64,000 nucleotides of DNA, taken from assembly GCA_028583415.1 (NCBI GenBank), contig CM053275.1:82460805-82524804 (forward strand). Reading direction: 5' to 3'. Made by a program: the position numbers and the translations under genes. The number at the start of each line of letters is the position of its first letter. Position 1 is the first letter of the stretch. Shown in pieces: positions 13,179-24,800 of this stretch. A model generated the notes under the pieces. It saw nothing but the letters and a program-made list of their open reading frames with translations. It was not told the origin of the DNA and searched no databases. This stretch comes from Protea cynaroides (taxonomy: Eukaryota; Streptophyta; Magnoliopsida; Proteales; Proteaceae).

Positions 13179-14209
13179 GGCTTACGTGTTGGTATGGGTA
13201 GGGCATCAGGGGAAGTGTTATGCGGTGTTTGATCCGGGCACTTTAGCTCTATCTCTATTCCATAATGGGTACATATGGGACAACAATGGTGTTTGATCTA
13301 TTGGGCGGCTTCACACACTCGTGTATAGAGGTGCGGCGGCTACCAAACCTTTCTATAGCACATTGCAAACTTATAAACCAGACCGAAGATATGAATTGAA
13401 TGCATGCATATGTTTGTTGCATTGTTTTGTTTACTCACTGAGCTCAAGTTGGAGAGCTGACCCTTACGCGCGTAATTCTTTTTAGTTTCTGATGTTGCAG
13501 GTATTACAGTTGAAGATTATGTCGACACGCCAATATATGAACATGTGGCGGCTAAGGAAGAGCAAGTTGTGGAGGATTATTGTGATTCGTTAAGCGAACG
13601 TTTCAACTATGGATGCGCTTAGTGTTTAACTTTCATATTTGGATATTTGCAATATGTATTAAATTATGTTTTGGTTACTTGGAGATAACTTAAAAATTAA
13701 TTATTTATCATGATTAGACCTTAGTTCATTATTAATAAGACTTCCGCTATTTACTTTATTATTTCTAATTAATGTGGAATGTATTTTGGTTTAACATGGT
13801 TGATATAGCCTATACGAGATCCTGGTTGAACCGTTGGTTTATTGACGGTTCATCACACCATTCTGGTTAGTCTAGAATTGGGGAGTGACAAATCTTATAT
13901 GTCATCACAATAGGCCCTATCCCAGCACAACTTCCTACGGCATAGAGATAGGGCACGAGTTTGGTGGCCAGGCCGGAGACCACAGTGCCACGTCCTCCCC
14001 CTAATACCCTACCCGCACCAAGCATGCTAAGACCGAAGCGATACGTAAAGGTGCTAGTGTGAGGAATGATCCCAGACCCCAAGCCCTTCCCATGCCACAC
14101 ATCAATGAAAACAATCACATGCCTAACAATCACAACCTAGCATAGCGAGTATGCATGAACAATATAATAACTGAAAGTAAAGATGACATGTGAATATGCA
14201 CAAGCAACA

Positions 14210-16404
14210 TGTCACACCCCAATTCTGACTTGTTCAGAATGGTGTGATGAACCGTTAAATAACCAACGGTTCAACCAGGATCTCGAATAGGCTATCCCCG
14301 TTTTACCCAAACTTCCACACATCCATAATCATAATCAGAGTAATACACAATAGCGGAAAATTTATAAATAAATGAACTGAGAACTAAGATGATACCATTA
14401 AATAAATAGTAAATTATTCTGTTTCCAACTGAGACATACTTATGTAAATATCAAATACATGTCTTTATAAATCCAAAGAAACCTATAAAATAGCTAATCA
14501 AATACACATGAGTCACACTCGCAAGAGGTGTCATGTATATACTCTTCAGCTCCAGCTTCCACTGCTGCGATATTTCCATACGCAGACGCGTTCATATAAT
14601 CTTCGACTGTGTAACCTGCATCATCAACTAAAAATATTCAACGTCGAGGGGTGAGCACACAACACGGCTCAGTGAGTAGTCAAAACAATGCAACAATACA
14701 TATGCATGCAAAAATCAATTTATATCTTTGGTCTGGTTTATAGTTTGCAATGCGCAATAGAAAGGTTGGGTGGCTCAAAGGTTAACGTTTATTGACACCG
14801 CCTCTATACACAGGGTGTGGAAGCCCGCCCGAAGGTTAACGTTTATCGTCGTCCCCATCCACCCTACCATAACATTATACAACAAAGGTTAACGTTTATT
14901 GCTATATAATGCTATACCAACACGTAAGCCCCCCGTTAGCGAGGGCTTGCAAACCGGGCTCGCTACTAACCAATCCTAATGCCAAACAAGTGTATCCAAG
15001 GCCTCACCCCAAAGATCCCTCGGAATGCCCATAGAGATAGAGCTAAGGCCCCCGGTAGAGTCGAGACTACAAGGACCGAGACCACCTCCCCTGATACTCT
15101 ACGACATAATAGTTCTGCTAAGGTAATGGCGATACGACGATGTCAATGCACAAGACTTGAGTTAGAGATAGAGCTAAAGTGCTGAGACCCGCCAAAGGTT
15201 AACGTTTATTGACGTTCTCATCACACCTCCCTTGATACTCGCTCGCATCAAATACATCAACCACACACATACAAGTTGTATGCACATTACAAACATATTC
15301 GCATAGAATCAAACATAGCATAGGACTCAAGAAATAGAAAATAGTTTATTATTAACCAATTTAGTTTGGAGTTAAGGTTCCTCACCTTAGCTTGTTATAA
15401 GATATTTCCCAAGCTTTAAAATCACCGTTACAATGTTATTAGATTGCTAGCAGACCTAACAAAGCCGATAAAATTTAATTAGAATTAATTTCAGAATTAA
15501 AAACCATTCTGTCAACTGAGGGTCGATGGGTCTATCGACCCTCCCCTCTTTCTGGACTTCCCGAATGCTGAGGGTCGATGGTCAGAAACACCTAGGGTCG
15601 GATGGTCTATCGACCCTCGGTGCGACCCTCGATGCACTCTGGTATAATTTCCACTTTTAAATCCACTCTTCGTGTTTGGGGTCCTATGGCTTGCTTCCTA
15701 CATTCATTCAACAGTCATTCCATGGTCTAGAACCATGTATAATCCATCTAAATAGTTTTCGTGCATCCTCCTATGGTTTTCCATGAAAACCTAACCATGG
15801 ATGGATGGTTTGGGTTTCTCCGAGATCACATTATCATCAATAACTACCCTAAGGTCTGTAGAAACTCATAGAATTAGTATCCATACCTGAGAAGATTAAT
15901 CTTTCTCTGTAACTCTTCTCCTTTTTGCTAGGTTCTCTTCCTTGCCTCTCTTCTTTCTCTTTTCCTTCTCCTCTCTTTCTCTCAATTCAATTAGGGTTGT
16001 GAAAGGAGTGAAAGTGGCTTAGGGACATCCCTTAAATAGGCTAGAAACATCCTAAAATAAGTCCCTTTGAAATTAGGAAGGAATCCAATCGAAAAATCTC
16101 GACCTTTCCTAATTTCTATTTTCGGCAGGATCTGAGGGTCGATGGGAGGGTCGATGATCCCGTCGACCCTAGGGTCTTAAGCTGTCCGACCCTCCCTTAA
16201 AATCTGAGGGTCTGACATTCTGTTTTGGGAGGTCCGACCCTACTTGGCTGGGTATGCGACCCTCCCCTAAAATTAAGTGTTTTTGGGTCGATTTTATACC
16301 TGGGTTCTCGATCTCCATCACACCCTTGGTCCACTTGACTCGACCATGATGGGTAAACCTGGTTCAAGGTGGTAAGACCGGGTTAGTTTGACACGGGTCT
16401 TACA
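14210..16404 (+). mobile_element. Solo LTR, family 1, inside the outer LTR, TSD CAACA
   Basis: It starts TGTCACACCCC and ends GGGTCTTACA. It is flanked by a perfect 5-bp duplication CAACA (14205-14209 and 16405-16409). At 2195 bp it aligns along its length with the solo LTR at 3727-5964, including shared blocks such as CCATAGAGATAG and GGCGATACGACGATGTCA. It is inserted in the outer LTR 8952-17525. The word AAAGGTTAACGTTTAT recurs six times at about 14777-15205. Confidence 0.87.
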
Positions 16405-17530
16405 CAACACTCCATAGAACAATAGTTATTAACAACGTTTTACTGTTATTAGTTAATAAGGGTTTGGGTTCGATTCCTTTACCTAACGCCTGATTGCTAG
16501 CTTATTCAGCGTCATAGGGTCCAATCTCGCTATCACAGGGTCCTACACGATGTTAGGGTTTATTTAGAATTAGTTTCTTAGAGTTTACGTTGGTCAGAAA
16601 CTAACTGGTATCAAAATATACCAAAAACAGTGAATATCGATCGCAGGTACCGGTCGTTGCACTGGGAGCAAATGGTGCGACCGGTATGGTCAACGGGTCC
16701 CTTCATGACCAGCTCCTGAGAGGTACCGGTCGCTGTACCTATCGCACCATAGCTTATGGTGCGACCGGTATGCCTCTAGAAGACCACCAACTTGGTGTTC
16801 GCCTTCCGTCAGTCACCCATTATGGCTTTTAGGATTCCTCCTATGCCTTCTAGGCTTGAGCAACGTTTTATGATTGTTTTTTTATCTTTTATTCAAAGCC
16901 TACATTCTAAGAAATCTTAGTTTAGAATTCAAATCTAGGGTTTATCAATCGAATTAGGGTTTGACAAGAATTTAGGGACTTTGATCAATACCTAGCCTTG
17001 CATGATATTGATCAGTCATCCATAATGCTTAACTTAGAGAGAAATTCAAGCATTTACCATTGGTTCTCAACTATGGTGTTCTTCGTCCAACGGCGGCTCC
17101 TCTTCCACCTTTCTTAGCTCTTTCTCCTCTCTAGGGTTTGTGAGAATCAATCAAAGAGGTTTAAGGAGATTTATAGGTCCTTAAATAAACTAGATTAGGT
17201 TTTAGGAAGTTTACCTATGTTAGGAAAGTCTCTAGGATTGAGATTTGGCAAGCGGGATCCACAGAGATCCGTTTTTGGATCTAACTAGTCTGCCTGGGCA
17301 GACAAACTGGTCGACCAGTGCCATAGACCGGTATAAAAATTATCTCTGTTTTGGTTCATTTTTGTACCTGATTGTCATCCACTCATCCCGTCTGGTCCGA
17401 TGATGATTGGAAAACCTGTTACGACATGAAATAGAGGTTTAGATCGGGTTCATGGAGTGTAGGTCTTACAATTCCCCCACCCTTAAAAGAAATTTTGTCC
17501 CCAAAATTTACATGTAGGTCTCACAATAAC

Positions 17531-19180
17531 AGCTCTTCCTAACAACTGTCTTATTTAGGTAATCTATTTCATACTTGCTAGGGGGTACATAAGCCTAGGA
17601 GATATCCCATCACCGGACTACATTAGCTTAGCAAAGGAAGGAATGGAATCATAAGAGGAAACCCCAACTTGTTAAACAGAAAAGTAACCGTCAGGAGGAG
17701 GCGGTCGATACACAGGACTATATCGTAATGACTGGCGTAGCGACCGACAAATCCCATGGTCTCAGAGAGTTAGCCGAACGATGTCACGAACGATAATCTA
17801 TACCGACCGGTATATCGATTGACAAATGGCAGAAGGTTTAGATTTTCTATCGGATCATAAGCCGGTTGATAGTGTAGCGATCGATATATCAATCGGTAAA
17901 GCCTAGACTTAGGTAATTCAAAGTGTATAGTAAGACTTTTAACTAATAACCCTATATCATGTATAGGCATAAGAACACCTTGCAAATACGTGTTTTCTAG
18001 TGTGGACAACTACTATTATCAGATATCAGGTGAGGAACAGAGCCCTGACCTAATTTTGGTGTGTTTGATATATATGATGTTGATTGATGCTACTTGCTGG
18101 TATTTACATTAAGAATAACATGTCATCCAATATCTGTAACTTTTACATGCATTGCATCAATAACATGATTGATTGCGATTGTGATATGTGATGCTAAGCA
18201 ATTCAATTGCCATGTATTGTTTCATATCTTAGTGGAGGACAACATCTTGGGGGGCAAAATGAATGGTCTAGGAATTTTACTAGGGTATTGGAAGGGTAAA
18301 TATGATGTCATATAGGACTGATTAGTAACAGAATCCATGTATGTAACCCTGGCCAGTAGGGGGTCAGGTACTGGTAGGATGGAGTGATAAGGGGGTAAGG
18401 GTTGGCAATGTTCGTTGTAGCTTCACTGGCTGGACTTGCTGCCCAATCACCATTCTGATTGGGACGTCGTGTGGGGGCATCAGGGCTACTGGGTAGGCTG
18501 GTGAGTACCCAACATTCCCGTGCATGGAGGTTATAGTCAGCTTCTAGGAGGTGTGGCTAGGCCTTACCTTAGCACAGTGAACATACATTATACCAGACCC
18601 TTGTTGTGTGCATAATCTATTCATATGATTGCTTGCTTGTCTGTTTCTCATTGAGCTCAAGTTGGAGAGCTCACCCTTGCAATTGCCACTCTTTTTAGTT
18701 GTGACAGGTACCTTGGAAGGGAAGCAAGATGTCGTTTCAAATGAACCAGAACACCCTAAGGAGGTGGAACAAGAAGGTGATAAACCAAGCACTAGAAGGT
18801 GAATGTAGAAAACCATACGAAGGGACGGAAGGCTGCTCCAGTGGGGAGCCATATTTAGTTATATTTTAGTTTATGTTTGTTGACTTTTTAAGTGTTTTAG
18901 TGCCCATTGTATTAGGGTTGAAACTATGAGATGTTGGGTTTGAGACTTGGATAACACTTGAACAGATTATTAGTAGTATTACGTATTTATTTATAATTAG
19001 AGCTCAATTTGTTTACTATGGTTCTGCTATTTAAATTACTCGGTGATAGGGTTACAGGAAGTATAATGGTTGGTGATGTTATTAACTGAGCGTGTATCCT
19101 GGGTGGACTACAATTAAAATGATCGGTGGTTTACCAGTCGCTCGTTGAAATTTTACATATCATAAATTCAGGGTGTGACA
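17531..19180 (-). mobile_element. Reversed LTR remnant of the same superfamily
   Basis: The right end AGGGTGTGACA at 19180 is the reverse of a TGTCACACCCT LTR start. Inside are blocks also seen in the reversed LTR 9689-13890: GCTCAAGTTGGAGAGCT, the lead-in to TTTTTAGTTGTGACAGGTA, and GGAGG...CATC words near 18235-18470. I could not find its left terminus, which may be truncated near the insertion of the 8952-17525 LTR. The frame at 18544-18852 falls in it and is not a gene. Confidence 0.5.
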
Positions 19181-19513
19181 ATAGTTCACCTGTGTGTGCT
19201 TGTATCCTCCTTGGGATTTCATCACCATGATATTCAGTGGGTCCTACACCACGTCGACTATGATGAGATGCCGTGGAGAATACATGTACATGCAGGTGAT
19301 TTAAACTCTACACTTTATTGATAAGAAAAAATAAAAAACAATAGTAGACCCATTTTGGGGAATTTGGATCACCAGTATGTACATCTACTCTATGGGATCC
19401 CATCACTATCGATATGGTGTAAAACTCACCTCTACAGTGTAGAACCCACTTGACATGAAGGGTGATGGAATCCCATATAGGATACATACATACAGGACCA
19501 GGTGAATTATCAA
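19181..19513. repeat. Fold-back MITE-like element
   Basis: The left arm (ATAGTTCACCTG..., TTGTATCC, CATCACC, GTGGGTCCTACACC) is mirrored in reverse complement by the right arm (GGTGTAAAAC..., GAACCCAC, GGTGATGGAATCCCA, CAGGTGAATTAT), giving an imperfect hairpin of about 330 bp. No unambiguous target-site duplication. It abuts the LTR end at 19180. Confidence 0.6.
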
Positions 19514-19559
19514 TTTTGGACATAAGCTTAGCATAACGAACATTGCCTTAAGAACCTCT

Positions 19560-20210
19560 ACTCTATACTATAGTTTGAAAACTCAAGTCTCGAGGGTGCC
19601 TCGACCCTCTGAGAAACCAAGATTTCTAATATCTCGGTGATAACATGTATTTTTTGTGTGAAAGTTCAAATTATGTGGGTTCAAATGATTATTGTAAGGC
19701 TTGATACTTCAGAGAATCACTCTTTAAGCATACATAATCATATTTAAACAATAAAATTGAAAAAATAATTACACATAGTGGTTGTTTGGGTTTACACCCA
19801 TATTTTTGCAGTGTCGATTTAAAGTTAAAATGTAAACCTAGGATAATATTGACTATTTTAAATAATATTATACTAATAGATTAAAGAAGAACAAATCAAC
19901 CAGTAAAATTATATTTTAAGAGAAGAATAAATATAATAGCACATAATTAGCTAATTGTCATAGTAAAAAAAAATAAAAAAAAATCAAAGTAGTCAAGTAG
20001 ACCATACAATCATAATTCATACATTACGTCGATACCAATTGAAAACTGATCGAAAATGTCTAGAACTAGTAAAAAATATCAAGAACTGGTCTAAACTAGT
20101 AAAAAATTAGGTTTCAAATGAGATCTCGTCTGGACCTGTTTAAGAACTTCGAGATTCTCAAGATCTCGACAAAATCTCATGGAGATTTTGAACCATGCTT
20201 TACATGTTCA
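19560..20210. repeat. TE-like AT-rich stretch with CTCGAG/ATCTCG termini
   Basis: The left edge (TAGTTTGAAAACTCAAGTCTCGAG) and right edge (GAGATTTTGAACCATG) are partly complementary. They resemble the ends of common hAT-type MITEs, but I could not define exact termini or a TSD. There is no coding sequence. Confidence 0.35.
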
Positions 20211-20349
20211 TAAAGAATGACATGACTACCATACCGGATAGAGAGAGCCCCCAAAGATTACCAACAAAGACTACCAATCACACTCAACCACAAACAGTAA
20301 CCTTTACTTGCTAATTTAGACAAATAATAAAAACGGAAAAAGATCATTT

Positions 20350-20635
20350 ATAGCGTTATCATGTAGCAGTGCTGATTTTGACTATTGAGAGTGCATCGGT
20401 CATGTGTCCTGATGCACTCCCAACGGTCAAGATCAACAATACTACATGACAGCATTACAGACGATCCACTTCATCCAAATTCCATCTGTACCTTCGATCA
20501 TCAACTACGGACCGTCACGATTCGCTTACAAGTCTACCCGAAGCTCGAATTGCCCAATGGAGGGGAGTGGATCATCAATGGCGCTGGCGTCCCAACGGTC
20601 AAGATTAGTATTGCAGTATTGCTACACACCTTCAG
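20350..20635. repeat. Imperfect inverted repeat upstream of the DnaJ gene
   Basis: GTAGCAGTGCTGATTTTGAC near the left edge pairs imperfectly with the reverse complement of AAGATTAGTATTGCAGTATTGCTAC near the right edge. In between, GAGTGCATCGG and GATGCACTC form a small hairpin. It is probably a MITE sitting in the promoter region. No TSD found. Confidence 0.4.
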
Positions 20636-20764
20636 GAAATCCCTTTCCCCAGAGAGCCGTTTTCTTTCTTTCTTTCTTTTTTTACTTTTATTTTTTTTAA
20701 AGTAATATTTTCAGCAAAATATAAATGAATCGTCAACAATGCAGTAAAACCCCTCCGCGAAGCA

Positions 20765-20880
20765 TTTAGGGAGACGAGACTCTCCTTCGATCTCGCTCTT
20801 CTACTGCTTCGCTTCCCGCTTTCCACAACACAGAACCAGTAAGATCTCCCCCCACAACACAGAACCAGTAAGATCTCTTA
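20765..20880 (+). promoter_or_regulatory. Putative 5' leader of the DnaJ gene with a duplicated splice donor
   Basis: A CT-rich stretch typical of plant 5' leaders (CTCTCCTTCGATCTCGCTCTTCTACTGC) is followed by a 26-nt segment present twice with 29-nt spacing (20823-20848 and 20852-20877). Each copy carries CCA/GTAAGATC, a good 5' splice site, at 20839 and 20868. A matching acceptor, probably the CAG at about 21750, would give a 5'UTR intron of about 0.9 kb before the ATG at 21805. The transcription start itself cannot be seen. Confidence 0.5.
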
Positions 20881-21804
20881 TCTCTCTCCGGATTCTCTTA
20901 ATCCTATGAATACGATCACGAAATCGGTCTTAGATTAGGTTTTGGTTTGTTGTTTATGGTGTGTTCTTGTTATGAGTAAATATGTGTGAATTTGGTACTC
21001 AGATTCGTTTTCGAATTTGATTTTGTCTTTTGTTACCTGTTCAATTTTATATCTTTGGTGTGTAATGGGTTTTGGCTTGTAGACTGTGTCGTTGGGTTTT
21101 CAACGTAGTATTTGCCTCGTTTATGTTTTTGGTGATTGAATGAGCTCTCGCCTAACTTCTTTTATTAATGATGACGATGATGCTATAGGGTTGCTGGTAC
21201 GCATACACATGCACACAAACAAATCCTTTGTTCTTCATATGTGCTTAGTTTTCTTTATTGGAAGTCTGCTTTGTAGGATTGGATGTTTCGATCTAGTGTG
21301 TCTGACATGGGCACTAACTCCACTGTGTCTCTCTTTTGCACAGAATTGAGATTCATCTTCCCCCTCTTCCCCCGGTTTAAAGTTGTTGAACAGAGTTATT
21401 TTGCTAATTCCTAGGTCATAGTAGCTTTGGTGTTCTCTTTCTATCAACGCAGAAGAAGAGAGATTGCTGCATTTGTAGTAGCAAAGAATCAGTTTTCTAT
21501 TTTTTAGTTGTTCACTTACCTGCATCATTGAATTATTTGTATCTATGTTAAATTTGTGCACATTGTTTGCTGGTGGTAGTTAATGTTTGCTTAGTAACGT
21601 GGGAATGTGTTAACTTTATTTTCCTATGCAAATGCTTCGTTTTCCTTTTTCTTCCTGTCAAATAGTGATAATTTTGGCTATTTATGGATATGCTTTATTT
21701 TTTCACACTATTCACATTTTATTCTTATTTTGCATGTTGGAGCTTAGAATCAGCAGTGAATTGAGATTATTTTGTGGGGTGTGGTGTATTGAAGTGCTGC
21801 AATC

Positions 21805-24800
21805 ATGTTTGGCCGTGCTCCAAAGAAGAGTGATAACGACAAATACTATGAGATTCTTGGTGTCTCAAAAAGCGCAAGTCAAGACGAGCTCAAAAAGGCA
21901 TATAGGAAAGCTGCCATAAAGAATCATCCCGACAAGGGTGGTGACCCTGAGAAAGTGAGTCTTTCTCTCTTTTTATCTTAGGCTGGATTCTTTGAAGTTG
22001 AATTTCATTATGGGCTCTTCTGCACTTAATGTGAGTCGTCTTCACGACCATAATAAAAAATATTCAATCTTCTATGATATCTATTAAAGGGCCATAATTT
22101 CCCAGAAGTCCTCTTTCACAGAGCCTGAGGAGGGGTGTATTAGCAATGGTCTAACCTTTTGGCATCTTTTGCACGAAGTGGCTGCTCTTGGACTCAACAT
22201 TGCACCTTAATGGTAGCAGTTCAAGCTTCTGCCATTGGACCAAGCAATGGCTCCATGTTGGATCTGTGAACTATTTAGTTAGTTCTATAGCATGGATGAT
22301 AGAACAGGAAGCAAGTGTTTAATACCATATGAGAAGGGGTGATGGTATTTTAATTACTTAGGGGGACCCAGTACAGATGTGAACAGCTCATATGTATTGC
22401 CTAAGATTAAGAAATATCAATTTTTTTTTTGAAGAAAGGACGGAAATAAATGCCTTTCCATTTGAGATGCAGGTTTCCTATATCTATGGTTCCAAACTTG
22501 CAGTCAGTTTGGGGGCATAGGCTTGAGCTGGCATTCCTCCAGGTTCATGAATATTGTCTGAGCTTAAGTCTCTGGCCATCAGCTACCTCATGGCACTTTG
22601 GTGTCTTTAACTGATCGGTAATGCATGATCCATTTATGTAAAAGTTATTCCACTGAGCATGGGTGTAAGTTTTAGATTATTAAATTTTTAAATGGAAGCA
22701 ATCAAAACCTGGAAAAATGTACTCTCTTCTGTGTGGTGTGTAGGGCTAAAAGAAAACTGTGGATGTTACTGTGGCATGAAATTTATTATCTGATCTATGG
22801 GATTCAAAAAGAATGTACTTCAAGTGAACAACATATAACATGTATTCAATAGGAAGTAGGTGACTTAATTTTATGTTCGCATTTGCTTAAATGATCTGAG
22901 TGTCTATGCTTGCCACATTGTTAACTACTGTATTATTCGGCATGCAGTCTATTTTGGACCGTCATAGTCCTGATTAGGAAAATTTTCTCTGAGCACCCTC
23001 TAATTTTGTAGCTGTCTTAGGAAAGAGAAATTGATGTGTACTTTGTATTTTATGTGTTTTCATAAACCTGTAATTTAAATTGATTTTTCTGTTAATTGTT
23101 CTTTTCATCAACTGATATTTGTTTAATGATAAAAAAATACCAATATTCATACAATTGTGCTTGCACATTGCCTTTGTGTGTTCACTTATTGTTATTTGGT
23201 TCCCAAAGTTGTAAGTTTGATGCTAATACATCTTTTGCATGATCCAATACAGAATTTGCCTTTTCATATCTTATGCAAGGAATCAAGTATCGATAGGATA
23301 CACACCATATCGGTATCAACAGTAGTTGATACGATACAAGTCGATTCGTATCTATGTTTTTTAAAAAAGTATGGTATCGTAGTGTATCGAGCGTATCGAG
23401 CCGTATCGGTTCGATATGACTCGATGCACTAAAGTCTGTATCGATACATTTTTATTTAGGATTTAAAAAAAACGCAAAAAAAAAAAAAATTGCAAAAACA
23501 AAGTTGGCCAAGAAGGAAGAAGAAGAGGAAGAAGAAAGAGGGAGAAGAAGAAAGACGAGGAGAAGCAGACAGCAGCAGTGGCCACCGTCACTGCCGCCGC
23601 CAAAAGAGGGGAAGAAGAAGAAGCAAACAACAATAGTGGCCACTGCCGTTGCTGCCACCTGAAGAGGGGAAGAAGAAGTAGCAGACAGCAGCAGTGGCCA
23701 CTGCCACTGCCGCCGCTAGAAGAGGGGAAGAAGAAGCAGTAGACAGCAGCAGTGGCCGCCGCCACCGCCGCCAGAAGAGAGGAAGAAGAGGAAGGGAAAA
23801 AAAAAAATACTAACCTGTCCCGCACGATCTTCGTCCTCAGCCGTCGGCTTCACCGACGTACTAACCTTGCTTCCTCCTTTTTTTTTTTTTTGGGTTGAGT
23901 TTCCTCCTCGTTGAGTCTGGCAGAAGAAGAGCCTTCGAGAAACAGATGGATTTCAGATGAATTTATCTCTTGATGCTGATATTTATATATAGAATGATAA
24001 GGTGTATCCTCATGTAAATAATAATGTATACAATTCAATAAAAATTATAAAAAATCATAATATATATTGATATGGTGTATCCTCATGTAACATAATAGTG
24101 TATACAATTCAATAAAAATTATGAAAAAAATCATTATATATATATACTTGACACTGTATTGAAAAAATCTACACCACCCAATGAAAAAAAAAATTATAAA
24201 TTATATAAAGAAAAATGAGACATGCAAATACACTCACCCTTACAAGGTTGAAACACCATCCTAATAAGCACTAAAGACTCAAAACATAACCCTGAACTCG
24301 GCCTTGAACTCGGCCTTGCACTAAACTTAATGTAAAAAAAAAACATTTTTCTTTTTAATATCGCTTAGTTATAGTATTTTTATGCTTTAACATTGTATTT
24401 TATATATTTTATAATCATTTTTATGCGTATCTTGCCCTGTATCCATGCATATTTGTGCGTATCCACGATACGATACGATACGTCTCTTAATTTCAACTGA
24501 CCGATACGGTTTTGATACACGATACTTAATTCCTTGATCTTATGCAAAAGTTGAGATTCTAGTATGAGGAATTTTGAAACCTACTGAATATTTGGTTGGT
24601 TTTGGATTCAGTTCAAGGAGTTGTCTCAGGCTTACGAAGTTCTTAGTGATCCCGAGAAAAGAGAAATCTATGACCAGTATGGTGAAGATGCACTTAAGGA
24701 AGGAATGGGAGGAGGTGGTGCCTCTCACAATCCTTTTGATATATTCGAATCATTCTTTGGTGGTAAGGCATTCTGGATTTAGTTTTCTATATATTTTTCT

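Larger units (their letters stand above)
9689..13890 (-). mobile_element. Reversed solo LTR inside the outer LTR, TSD AATCT
   Basis: On the + strand it starts TGTAAGACCC and ends GGGGAGTGACA, the reverse complement of the family ends. It is flanked by a perfect 5-bp duplication AATCT (9684-9688 and 13891-13895). It contains an hAT insertion (11668-13178). Without that it is about 2.68 kb, longer than its relatives because of a tandem array at about 10460-10965. The 76-101 codon frames at 10368-11001 are translations of that array, not genes. Confidence 0.85.
8952..17525 (+). mobile_element. Outer solo LTR of a nested cluster, TSD ATAAC
   Basis: It starts TGTCACACCCCAATTTCGG and ends AGGTCTCACA. 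It is flanked by a perfect 5-bp duplication ATAAC (8947-8951 and 17526-17530). It is split by two later insertions, 9689-13890 and 14210-16404. The three native pieces (8952-9688, 13896-14209, 16410-17525) sum to about 2.17 kb, close to the intact 2.2-kb relatives at 3727-5964 and 14210-16404. That agreement independently supports the reconstruction. Near its end there is an extra ~56-bp stretch with CCCCCACCCTTAAAAG that the relatives lack. Confidence 0.82.

Noticed and set aside
18544..18852. 102-codon frame on the - strand
   Set aside because: Falls in a reversed LTR remnant; no domain, and the overlapping + strand has LTR family words.
23452..23825. Frames of 68-120 codons, Ser/Phe/Ala-rich on the - strand
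   Set aside because: Minisatellite in a Mutator-like element within a DnaJ intron.
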